Shown one piece after another: positions 1 to 7,500 of a stretch of DNA of 7,762 bases (within the stretch, counting starts at the first letter, position 1; each line of letters starts with the position of its first letter). Location: contig DFJD01000094.1 in NCBI GenBank assembly GCA_002372875.1, positions 1 through 7,762 of the forward strand. Reading direction: 5' to 3'. The position numbers and the translations under genes were made by a program. Below the pieces are notes generated by a model. The model searched no databases. It saw only the letters and a program-made list of their open reading frames with translations, and was not told the DNA's origin. This stretch comes from Clostridiales bacterium UBA3680. GTDB taxonomy: Bacteria > Bacillota > Clostridia > Lachnospirales > CAG-274.

Positions 1-26
1 GTGAATTAATCAGTGTTTCCTTATAG

Positions 27-35
27 ATTATAACA
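27..35 (-). promoter_or_regulatory. Possible divergent -10 element
   Basis: Read on the minus strand, 35 to 27 is TGTTATAAT: a perfect TATAAT preceded by the TGn of an extended -10. It would drive transcription leftward, out of the window, from about position 20. No good -35 box lies 16-18 bp upstream on that strand, and the region is so AT-rich that such a match is not rare. The left-hand gene is not visible, so its direction cannot confirm this. Confidence 0.2.
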
Positions 36-79
36 GATAATAATAAAAAAGAACAGATTTTTTTGTAAATAATACAGAT
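33..79. repeat. Three in-phase ACAGAT direct repeats upstream of the promoter
   Basis: The hexamer ACAGAT occurs at 33-38, 53-58 and 74-79. The start-to-start distances are 20 and 21 bp, about two helical turns, so all three copies lie on one face of the DNA. They sit 46 to 92 bp upstream of the -35 box, where an activator or an upstream-wrapping regulator could bind. The surrounding sequence is extremely AT-rich, so chance is possible, and no known binding protein is recognised. Nothing else in 1-124 looks like a gene. Confidence 0.3.
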
Positions 80-124
80 GATCGTATGTTATTTTTGATA
101 TGGAATATTGCTTTTTATTTTATG

Positions 125-153
125 TTGACAAAAGGAATTAAAAATGCTAAACT
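125..153 (+). promoter_or_regulatory. Sigma-A-type promoter of the pyr operon
   Basis: The -35 box TTGACA (125-130) matches the consensus exactly. It is followed by a 17-bp spacer and the -10 box TAAACT (148-153), which matches TATAAT at 4 of 6 positions. The TG at 145-146 gives an extended -10 (TGC before the hexamer). The upstream flank is AT-rich and could act as an UP element. The predicted start of transcription is around 159-161, leaving about 26 nt before the leader ATG at 186 and about 170 nt before pyrB. It is the best promoter match ahead of the operon, and the tightly packed genes downstream need only one promoter. Confidence 0.65.
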
Positions 154-185
154 TAGCAAAAGAAATCGGAAGGAAGGGATGTACA

Positions 186-287
186 ATGACTAAAATTAAA
201 TATTTACTCATGTGTTATTTCTTCTGTATTACTCATTTTATTTACTATAATTATTATTTTTCAAGACAGTGGAAAGAGTGTTTTTAA
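186..287 (+). CDS. Putative 33-residue pyr leader peptide (U-rich)
   Basis: An ATG at 186 follows a purine-rich Shine-Dalgarno stretch (GGAAGGAAGGGA, 168-179; about 7 nt spacing) and opens a 33-codon frame ending at TAA 285-287. The product is rich in Phe, Tyr and Cys (it begins MTKIKYLLMCYFFCITHF). This follows from the coding strand being about 60% T between 201 and 260. The ORF begins just after the predicted transcription start and ends inside the loop of the hairpin at 265-303, so a ribosome near the end of the ORF would cover the hairpin's 5' arm. This is the arrangement expected of a UTP-sensing leader such as those of E. coli pyrBI and pyrE. No peptide family is recognised, and the peptide itself may have no function. 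A frame-shifted remnant of a small membrane protein is the main alternative. Confidence 0.5.
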   Translation: MTKIKYLLMCYFFCITHFIYYNYYFSRQWKECF

Positions 288-309
288 CATTCTTTTTATT
301 GTCTTTTTT
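265..309 (+). terminator. Putative intrinsic terminator/attenuator ahead of pyrB
   Basis: The 16-base arm 265-280 (GACAGTGGAAAGAGTG) can pair along its full length with 288-303 (CATTCTTTTTATTGTC) around a 7-base loop (281-287), and six T's follow (304-309). Of the 16 RNA pairs, 4 are G-C, 8 are A-U and 4 are G-U. Two more A-U pairs (263-264 with 304-305) can extend the base. All wobble pairs work only in the sense transcript; the opposite strand would have A-C mismatches, which argues for an RNA role on the + strand. The stem is long but GC-poor, so termination may be partial. The leader stop codon (285-287) lies in the loop, which suggests control by ribosome position. Confidence 0.5.
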
Positions 310-315
310 AATGTT

Positions 316-321
316 AGGGGG
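316..321 (+). promoter_or_regulatory. Ribosome binding site that sets the pyrB start
   Basis: AGGGGG at 316-321 stands 7 nt before the TTG at 329-331. It is the only convincing Shine-Dalgarno ahead of pyrB. The other in-frame starts, GTG 269 and ATG 311, have none, and GTG 269 lies inside the attenuator stem. The site begins 6 nt after the T-run, so it is transcribed only if the attenuator is read through. Confidence 0.75.
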
Positions 322-328
322 TATCTAT

Positions 329-1261
329 TTGTATAAAAGAAAAGACCTTCTGGGCTTACGAGATCTAAGCGGCGATGAAATAATGACAATTCTTACTCTT
401 GCCGGCAAAATGAAGGAAAAAATCGATAATCCGTCATTAAGAGATAACTCTCTTGCTAAAAGCAGTATTGTTACTCTTTTCTACGAAAACAGCACACGTA
501 CAAAAATGTCCTTTTTATTGGCGGGAGATTATCAAGGTGCTATAGTTAAAGATCTCGGAGTAGGAACAAGCTCTGTTCAAAAGGGGGAATCTCTTGTTGA
601 TACAGGTTTGACTCTCGATCAAATGGGTATTAACATCATGATAATCAGACATCAAATGACGGGAGCCGCTCATTTGCTTGCAAGAAATGTAAAAGCAAGT
701 GTTATAAACGCAGGAGACGGGTCCAATGAGCATCCGACACAAGCTCTTTTGGATCTTTATACCATCCTTGAAAGAAAGGGCGGCTTTAAAGGGCTTAAAG
801 TAGTTATTCTCGGAGATATATCTCATTCAAGAGTTGCCAGAAGCAATGCTTTTGGCCTAACCAAACTTGGAGCAAGTGTAACTCTTGCAGGTCCCTCAAC
901 ATTGGTATCCGATTCTATGAGGTCTTTGGGAGTGGATGTCGTTACCAATATTCCCGAAGCGATAAGGGATGCTGATGTGGTCATGGGATTAAGGATACAA
1001 TTTGAAAGACAGAAAAATATGCCGTTTCCTTCATTACGAGAGTATTCTTCACTTTTCGGCGTAAATTCCGAAATACTGAAATATGCAAAAAAGGATGTTT
1101 TGGTAATGCATCCCGGACCGGTAAACAGAGGAATTGAACTCAGTACCGAGGTCATAGACGGAAAAAATTCCGTAATCAATGTTCAGGTCAAAAACGGAGT
1201 TGCGGTCAGAATGGCAATATTAAAGCTTCTTACCGAAGCCTCAGCGGGGAGAAATTTATGA
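329..1261 (+). CDS. pyrB: Aspartate carbamoyltransferase, catalytic chain
   Basis: PyrB joins carbamoyl phosphate to L-aspartate to make N-carbamoyl-L-aspartate, the committed cytosolic step to UMP. I choose the TTG at 329, which gives 310 aa (MYKRKDLLGLRDLS at the N-terminus), the usual family length. The same frame is open back to a GTG at 269, but those 20 extra residues are hydrophobic, overlap the attenuator and have no ribosome binding site. In the 310-residue numbering, the carbamoyl phosphate loop is STRTK (55-59; Lys where STRTR is common). HPTQALLDL is at 135-143, GDISHSR at 162-168, the aspartate-binding LRIQFER at 221-227 and HPGPVNRG at 261-268. The catalytic set is complete and activity is expected. 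No pyrI regulatory subunit gene follows: the TGA stop overlaps the pyrC ATG by 4 bases. Confidence 0.95.
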   Translation: MYKRKDLLGLRDLSGDEIMTILTLAGKMKEKIDNPSLRDNSLAKSSIVTLFYENSTRTKMSFLLAGDYQGAIVKDLGVGTSSVQKGESLVDTGLTLDQMGINIMIIRHQMTGAAHLLARNVKASVINAGDGSNEHPTQALLDLYTILERKGGFKGLKVVILGDISHSRVARSNAFGLTKLGASVTLAGPSTLVSDSMRSLGVDVVTNIPEAIRDADVVMGLRIQFERQKNMPFPSLREYSSLFGVNSEILKYAKKDVLVMHPGPVNRGIELSTEVIDGKNSVINVQVKNGVAVRMAILKLLTEASAGRNL

Positions 1262-2541
1262 GTACATTAATTATAAAAAACGGTGTTGTTTCCGATCCCG
1301 CAAACAATATCGATGATGTAATGGATATTTTTATCGAAGACGGGATAATAAAAAAAGTGGACAAAAATATAACCGTTGCAGCCGATGAAACGATAGATGC
1401 ATCGGGAAAGGCTGTTATGCCGGGCTTTATCGACTTAAATGTTCATTTAAGAGAACCGGGTTACGAAAAAAAAGAAACAATAGCAACGGGTTCTTTGGCT
1501 GCGGCAAAGGGCGGCTATACTACCATATGTGCCATGCCCGATACCGACCCTGTTTGCGATAATGAGATCGTTGTTACATATATCGGAGTAAAGGCACAAA
1601 AAGAATCGGTTGTTAATGTACTTCCCATAGGTTCCGTAACTAAGGGACATAGAGGCGAAGAATTAGCCGACATAGGCAGAATGTCAAAAGCGGGAGCATG
1701 TGCTATAAGTGATGCGGGTTACTCTGTAAAAAATGCCGGACTTATGAAAACAGCTCTTAAATATTCAAAAATGTTTGGCTTGCCTGTCTTTACTCATTGT
1801 GAGGATAAAGATTTATCGGGAAAGGGTTCTGTAAATGCAGGCGATTCGGCTTCACTTTTGGGACTTAAGGGAATAAGCAACGATTCCGAGGAAATTATGG
1901 TCGCAAGAGATACCATTCTTGCAGGCTCATGCGGAGCATCGTTACATCTTTCCACAATATCTGCAGAGGGAAGCGTCATTCTTATTAAACATGCAAAGGA
2001 AAGGGGCTTTAAAATAACATGTGAAGTAACTCCTCATCATATATCATTGTCTGATGAAGATGTACCCGCTTACGATGCTAATTTTAAAACCAATCCGCCT
2101 TTGAGAAGCAAAAAAGATGTAGAAGCTTTGAAAAATGCTCTTAAAGACGGAGTCATTGATTGTATTGCCACAAATCATTCACCCGTACATGTTGACCAAA
2201 AAAATTGCGAATTCGAAAAAGCCGAATATGGTGTTATCGGGTTGGAAACAGCCTTCGGAGTATGCTATACCGAGCTGGTTAAAAAGAACTATCTTACAAA
2301 AAATATGCTCATTGAAAAAATGAGTTTAAATCCGGCTAAAATACTTAATATAGATAAAGGTACTTTAAGTGTCGGCGCGGTTGCCGATATAACTATAGCA
2401 GATCTTGACAATGAATATACCATAGAGGCGGATGATATGGTTAGTAAAGCGAAAAATACACCTTTTGACGGTAAAAAAGTATACGGAAGAATAGATTGTA
2501 CAATAGTTAACGGAAAAGTTGTATACAGGAGGCTGTTATGA
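1258..2541 (+). CDS. pyrC: Dihydroorotase homologue with degenerate active site (possible pseudo-DHOase)
   Basis: This 427-aa protein has the length and layout of a type I dihydroorotase: a small N-terminal beta-domain (about 1-53), a metal-dependent amidohydrolase barrel (about 54-370) and a C-terminal beta segment. Family motifs include PGFID (55-59), REPG (65-68), FTHCED (178-183), HLST (230-233), TNPPLRS (278-284) and GAVADITI (373-380). Key residues differ from the canonical enzyme. DxHVH is D59-L-N61-V-H63, so the first metal His is Asn. SDDG is S151-D-A153-G, so the bridging Asp is Ala. The catalytic Asp of ATDHAPH is N306 (ATNHSPV), with Val at the following His position. The substrate Asn of MPNT is D95. 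H63, H180, H230 and R65 remain. The frame is intact, so the protein is probably made but may not hydrolyse dihydroorotate; it may instead support PyrB. The start ATG overlaps pyrB by 4 bases and has GGGGAG (1246-1251) 6 nt upstream. Confidence 0.9.
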   Translation: MSTLIIKNGVVSDPANNIDDVMDIFIEDGIIKKVDKNITVAADETIDASGKAVMPGFIDLNVHLREPGYEKKETIATGSLAAAKGGYTTICAMPDTDPVCDNEIVVTYIGVKAQKESVVNVLPIGSVTKGHRGEELADIGRMSKAGACAISDAGYSVKNAGLMKTALKYSKMFGLPVFTHCEDKDLSGKGSVNAGDSASLLGLKGISNDSEEIMVARDTILAGSCGASLHLSTISAEGSVILIKHAKERGFKITCEVTPHHISLSDEDVPAYDANFKTNPPLRSKKDVEALKNALKDGVIDCIATNHSPVHVDQKNCEFEKAEYGVIGLETAFGVCYTELVKKNYLTKNMLIEKMSLNPAKILNIDKGTLSVGAVADITIADLDNEYTIEADDMVSKAKNTPFDGKKVYGRIDCTIVNGKVVYRRLL

Positions 2542-3467
2542 TTATAGATAAACTTATTGACAAAATTAAAGAACTTGAAAATCCGACTGTAGTTGGTCTC
2601 GATCCGCGGCTTAACTTTATACCGGATTTTATTACCGAAAAATACTATTTGAAATACGGGTATACACCTAAGGCTGTTGCAAAGTCTTTTTACAAGTTTA
2701 ATAAACACATTATAGATGCTATATATGATATTGTTCCCGCTGTTAAACCTCAAATAGCTATGTATGAGCGATATGGTATTCAGGGATTAAAGGCTTATGC
2801 CAAAACTTGTGAATACGCAAAGAAAAAAGGTCTCATAGTAATAGGCGACATAAAAAGAAGTGATATTTCTTCTACTGCAGAGGCTTATTGTGATGGGCAT
2901 ATCGGCAAGGTAAAGATAGGCGAGGAAGAATATTCATCTTTTGAACAGGATTTTATAACACTTAATCCGTATTTGGGTTCGGATTCAGTTACTCCGTATC
3001 TTCAAGCTTGTAAAGATTATGAAAAAGGCCTTTTTATTTTGGCAAAAACATCCAATCCCAACAGCGGAGAAATACAAGACCTTGTTGTGGATGAAAAAAC
3101 CATATACCAAACGGTTGGTCTGTATATCGAAAAATGGGGAGAAGAGCTTGTCGGTAAATATGGCTACAGCAGTGTTGGTGCCGTTGTGGGAGCAACGCAT
3201 CCCGAACAAGCCAAAAAGCTCAGAGAACTTTTACCTCACACATTCTTCCTTGTGCCGGGATACGGAGCCCAGGGAGGAAAAGCGGAAGATCTTGCGGTTT
3301 GCTTTAAAGATGGCATAGGAGCCATAGTTAACTCTTCAAGGGGAATTATTGCCGCGCATACAAAAGAACAGTATAAATCTGCTTTTACCGATGAACATGA
3401 TTTTGCTAATGCTTCAAGACAGGCGTGCATAGATATGAAAAATGATTTAAGGAGATGTATTGACTGA
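2538..3467 (+). CDS. pyrF: Orotidine 5'-phosphate decarboxylase (long, type 2)
   Basis: PyrF decarboxylates OMP to UMP, the last step of the pathway. At 309 aa it belongs to the longer OMP decarboxylase subfamily found in Clostridia, actinobacteria and others, not the roughly 230-aa form of Bacillus and E. coli. Visible motifs are GLDPR (20-24), KPQIAMYE (70-77) and the catalytic Asp-Lys-Asp loop GDIKRSDI (103-110; D104, K106, D109). TLNPYLGSDSVTPY is at 141-154, the phosphate-gripping VPGYGAQGG at 239-247 and NSSRGI at 265-270. All catalytic positions are present. The ATG overlaps the pyrC stop by 4 bases and is preceded by AGGAGG (2527-2532). Its place between pyrC and carA differs from the Bacillus order, in which pyrF comes near the end of the operon. 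Confidence 0.95.
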   Translation: MIIDKLIDKIKELENPTVVGLDPRLNFIPDFITEKYYLKYGYTPKAVAKSFYKFNKHIIDAIYDIVPAVKPQIAMYERYGIQGLKAYAKTCEYAKKKGLIVIGDIKRSDISSTAEAYCDGHIGKVKIGEEEYSSFEQDFITLNPYLGSDSVTPYLQACKDYEKGLFILAKTSNPNSGEIQDLVVDEKTIYQTVGLYIEKWGEELVGKYGYSSVGAVVGATHPEQAKKLRELLPHTFFLVPGYGAQGGKAEDLAVCFKDGIGAIVNSSRGIIAAHTKEQYKSAFTDEHDFANASRQACIDMKNDLRRCID

Positions 3468-4555
3468 TGAAGAAAACAGTCAGAGCCGAACTTATTCTTG
3501 AAAACGGAGTAAGATTTAAAGGAAATGCATTCGGCTACATAAAAGAAACCGTAGGCGAGGTAGTTTTTACCACAGGTATGACAGGATATCAGGAAACCCT
3601 TACCGATCCTTCGTTTGCAGGGCAAATAGTTTTAATGACATATCCTCTGATAGGAAATTATGGTATAAATCTGGAGGATATGGAGAGTAAAAAACCATAT
3701 TTAAAAGGCTTTATTGTAAGAGAAAAGTGTGATATTCCCAATAATTTTCGCTGCGAGATGACTCTTGAAAATTTTCTCTACCAAAATAAAATAATGGGGC
3801 TTGAGGGTATTGACACTCGAATGCTTACAAGAATTTTAAGAGATAACGGAACAATGAAGGGTATTATAACGACCCGAGCAAACGATTTGACTCCCTCGCA
3901 GATCACACAAAAGTTTGAAGCATATTCAAATGCGGATGCCGTTAAAGAGGTTACAATTGATGAGCCTTACACAATAAGCGGTTCGGGTATACATCTGGCT
4001 GTACTTGATTGCGGAATAAAAAGAGGAATAATAAGAGATCTTTCAAAAAAAGGCTGTCGCTTAAGTGTTTTCCCTGCATTTACAAGTGCGGAAGAAATAC
4101 TTTCGGTCGATCCCGATGCCGTATTTTTGGGTAACGGCCCTGGAGATCCCAAAGATATTCCGGAAGTTGTGGAAAATGTTAAAAAGCTTATCGATTCCGG
4201 AAAGCCGATCCTTGGAATATGTCTTGGACATCAGCTTATTTCTCTTGCTTTGGGCTGCGACACAAAAAGATTAAAGTTCGGTCATCATGGCGGAAACCAT
4301 CCCGTTAAAGATTTAAGTACAGGTATAGTTTATATAACAAGTCAGAATCACAATTATGTGGTCAGTGATTTAAGTGACCAAGTTGAACCTACCTTTATAA
4401 ACTCAAACGATGGTTCCATTGAGGGAATAAGACATAAAACCAAGCCGATTTATTCGGTTCAGTTCCACCCTGAGGCAACACCGGGTCCTAAGGACACTTC
4501 GTTTTTATTTGACAGATTTATAAAAATTGCCGGGGAGGTAAAAAACAATGCCTAA
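3467..4555 (+). CDS. carA: Carbamoyl phosphate synthetase small subunit (glutamine amidotransferase)
   Basis: CarA hydrolyses glutamine and passes ammonia to CarB for carbamoyl phosphate synthesis. At 362 aa it has the usual Firmicute PyrAA length. The N-terminal CPSase small-chain domain (about 1-140) carries the typical segment around FTTGMTGYQETLTDPSF (34-50). The C-terminal class I amidotransferase domain (about 175-355) has NGPGDP (223-228), the nucleophile elbow GICLGHQ (250-256, Cys252), FGHHGGNHPV (271-280), SQNHNY (292-297) and the His-Glu pair in HPE (H334, E336). The Cys-His-Glu triad is complete. The ATG at 3467 shares one base with the pyrF TGA (TGATG). The nearest Shine-Dalgarno, AGGAG at 3450-3454, is 12 nt away, a little long, so reinitiation after pyrF may contribute to its translation. 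Confidence 0.96.
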   Translation: MKKTVRAELILENGVRFKGNAFGYIKETVGEVVFTTGMTGYQETLTDPSFAGQIVLMTYPLIGNYGINLEDMESKKPYLKGFIVREKCDIPNNFRCEMTLENFLYQNKIMGLEGIDTRMLTRILRDNGTMKGIITTRANDLTPSQITQKFEAYSNADAVKEVTIDEPYTISGSGIHLAVLDCGIKRGIIRDLSKKGCRLSVFPAFTSAEEILSVDPDAVFLGNGPGDPKDIPEVVENVKKLIDSGKPILGICLGHQLISLALGCDTKRLKFGHHGGNHPVKDLSTGIVYITSQNHNYVVSDLSDQVEPTFINSNDGSIEGIRHKTKPIYSVQFHPEATPGPKDTSFLFDRFIKIAGEVKNNA

Positions 4556-7500
4556 GGATAATACAATAAAAAAGGTACTTGTAATCGGTTCCGGACCTAT
4601 AGTAATCGGTCAGGCAGCTGAATTTGACTATTCCGGAACACAGGCGTGCGAATCATTGAAAGAAGAGGGCATTGAGGTAGTTTTAATAAACTCCAACCCT
4701 GCCACGATAATGACGGATATCGGGATGGCACATTATACTTATATTGAGCCTTTGACGATAGATTTTGTTGAAAAAGTAATTGCAAAAGAACGCCCCGATT
4801 CAATTATAGCAGGTATGGGCGGACAGACCGGTCTTAATCTAAGCTGTGAGCTTTATGATGCGGGAATACTTGATAAATATAATGTTCGTGTAATAGGCAC
4901 ATCTATCGCGTCCATAAAGGAAGGTGAAGACAGAGACAGCTTCAAAAACCTTATGGAAAGGACAAATCAACCTATAGTTGAATCCGATATTGTTACCGAT
5001 GTTGAATCTGCGGTAGATTTTGCAAACAGGATCGGTTATCCTGTGATCGTAAGGCCTGCCTACACTCTTGGTGGTACAGGAGGCGGAATAGCCGATAATG
5101 AACCTCAATTAAGAGAGATTTGCACACAAGGACTACACTTAAGCCGAGTAGGGCAAGTACTTATTGAAAGAAGCATTGCAGGCTGGAAAGAGATTGAATT
5201 TGAGGTTATGAGAGATGCTTCGGGTACTTGTATAACAGTTTGCTCCATGGAAAATGTTGATCCCGTTGGAGTACATACGGGAGACAGTATTGTTGTTGCT
5301 CCTGCACAAACTCTTTCAGACAGAGAGTATCAAATGCTCCGTTCCGCAGCAATAAATATAATAAATTCAATTGAGATAAAGGGTGGCTGTAACGTTCAGT
5401 TCGCTCTTGACCCCAATAGTTATAATTATGCCGTTATAGAAATCAATCCTCGAGTAAGCCGTTCTTCGGCACTTGCATCTAAAGCAACAGGTTACCCCAT
5501 TGCAAAGGTAGCGGCAAAAATAGCATTGGGTTATAATCTTGATGAAATAAAAAATGCTGTGACAGGTAAAACCTATGCATGCTTTGAACCTGCACTTGAT
5601 TATGTTGTTTTAAAATTCCCCCGCTGGCCCTTTGATAAATTTTTTGGTGCAAAAAGAACACTTGGCACAAAAATGATGGCTACCGGTGAAATTATGAGTA
5701 TCGGTAAAAGTTTCGAATCAGCATTATTAAAGGGTATTCGTTCCCTTGAAATAGGGCAGTACGGTTTGGAAAGAGCTTCCTCGAAAAACAGAAGCCTTGA
5801 TGAGCTTAAAAAGAGAGTCGTTAAACCCGATGATGAGAGAATTTTTGATTTGGCGGAAATGCTCAGAAGAGGATATAAGACTGAGAAGGTATGCGATATC
5901 ACAAAAATGGATCTCTTCTTTGTCGATAAGATCCGTAAAATAGTTGAAATGGAGGAAGAGCTTAAAGAATATAAACTTGAAGATTTTACCGAGGAGAGCC
6001 TTCGTTACTTTAAAGACAAGGGCTTTTCCGATAAGGCTATAAGTAAGTTTGTCGGTTGCAAGCCGCCTCAGATATACGAATTGAGAAAAAAATGGAACAT
6101 TATGCCTGTATTCAAAACTGTTGATACATGTGCGGGAGAATTTGAGGCAGTCACTCCTTATTATTATTCCTGTTACGATACAGAAAACGAAGCTATTGTC
6201 TCAGACAAGCGTAAGGTAATGGTTATAGGCTCGGGACCTATAAGGATCGGACAGGGTATAGAGTTTGATTATTGTTCTGTTCACTGTATAAAAGCTCTCA
6301 AAAAAGCAGGTATCGAGACAATAATAATCAACAATAATCCCGAAACCGTATCTACAGATTTTGATACTGCCGATAGATTGTATTTCGAACCGTTAACGGA
6401 AGAAGATGTATTAAATGTAGTTGAAACCGAAAAACCTGACGGAGTTATTTTGCAATTTGGAGGACAAACCGCTATTAAACTTGCTCACTTTTTCGATGAA
6501 ATGCATATACCCATATACGGAACTCTTCCCGAACAAATCGATGAGGCTGAGGACAGAGAAAAATTTGATGCCGTACTTGAAAAGCTTGGAATAGCCAGAC
6601 CAAAGGGTAAAGGTATTTGGACTGTTGAGGAAGGTATTGAAGCAGCAGAGAGCTTAGGTTATCCCGTACTTGTAAGACCGAGTTATGTTTTGGGCGGACA
6701 GGGTATGGAAATAACACATGATGAAGATGAGCTTACAAAATATCTTGTGGAAGCATTCGAAAAAGATAAGAAAAATCCCGTTCTTATAGACAGATATTTG
6801 GGAGGAACGGAAATAGAAGTAGATGCTATATGCGACGGAGAGGATGTCTACATTCCCGGAATCATGCAGCATCTTGAAAGAGCGGGAGTTCATTCAGGAG
6901 ACTCAATTTCCATATATCCTCCTCAGACTATTCCCGATAACATCCAAAAACAGATCCTTGACGAAACAAAAAGAATCGCTGTAGCTCTTAAGGTTATAGG
7001 AATGATCAATATTCAGTTTATAGATTATAAGGGTGAGCTTAATATAATTGAAGTAAATCCTCGTTCCTCAAGAACTGTACCATATATAACCAAGGTTACA
7101 GGAGTTCCCGTTATTGATATAGCAACTAATGTTATGTTAGGTAAAAAGCTCAAAGATATGGGTTACGAAACGGGTATAGCCAAAACACCCGATGTAATTG
7201 CAGTTAAGGTTCCCGTATTTTCCACCGAAAAGCTTCCTCAAGTTGAAGCAGGTTTAGGCCCCGAGATGCGTTCAACAGGAGAGGTCTTAGGCGTTGGATA
7301 CTGTCTTGAAAACGCGTTATATAAAGGGTTTATTGCTGCGGGTATGACGGTACCTAAAAAAGGTAGCACGATTATTGCTACCGTAAGAGGTAAAGATCAC
7401 GATGAGTTTGTATCTCTTGCCAAAAGATGCGTTGCCTGTGGTTGCAATTTTATTTGCACCGGAGGAACAGCCAATGCCTTAAAAAAAGCAGGCATAGATT

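Noticed and set aside
44..63. A6...T7 inverted repeat as a terminator of an upstream gene
   Set aside because: The stem would consist only of A-T pairs around GAACAGA with no G-C pairs, too weak to call a terminator. No upstream gene is visible.
95..126. Alternative promoter with TTGATA at 95-100
   Set aside because: The only -10 candidates are TTTTAT at 17 bp or TATGTT at 20 bp spacing, both poor compared with the TTGACA/extended -10 promoter at 125-153.
179..193. Tiny ORF at ATG 179
   Set aside because: It encodes only four residues, and its ATG touches the Shine-Dalgarno sequence with no spacing. The ATG at 186 is better placed.
160..328. PyrR-binding anti-antiterminator in the pyr leader
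   Set aside because: I looked for the conserved CCAGAGAGGCU-like loop of PyrR-controlled operons and found nothing similar between the promoter and pyrB. The leader is also too short for the usual three-hairpin arrangement.
1258..2541. The amidohydrolase being an allantoinase or hydantoinase instead of PyrC
   Set aside because: Its place inside a pyr operon, its overlap with pyrB and the DHOase-type REPG and HCED motifs fit the dihydroorotase family. The altered active site does not match the lysine-bridged hydantoinase/allantoinase pattern either.
2289..2753. Minus-strand open frame of 154 codons across the pyrC/pyrF junction
   Set aside because: It lies antisense to two well-supported genes and has no recognisable motif. 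The other antisense frames in the window are likewise shadows of the pyr genes.
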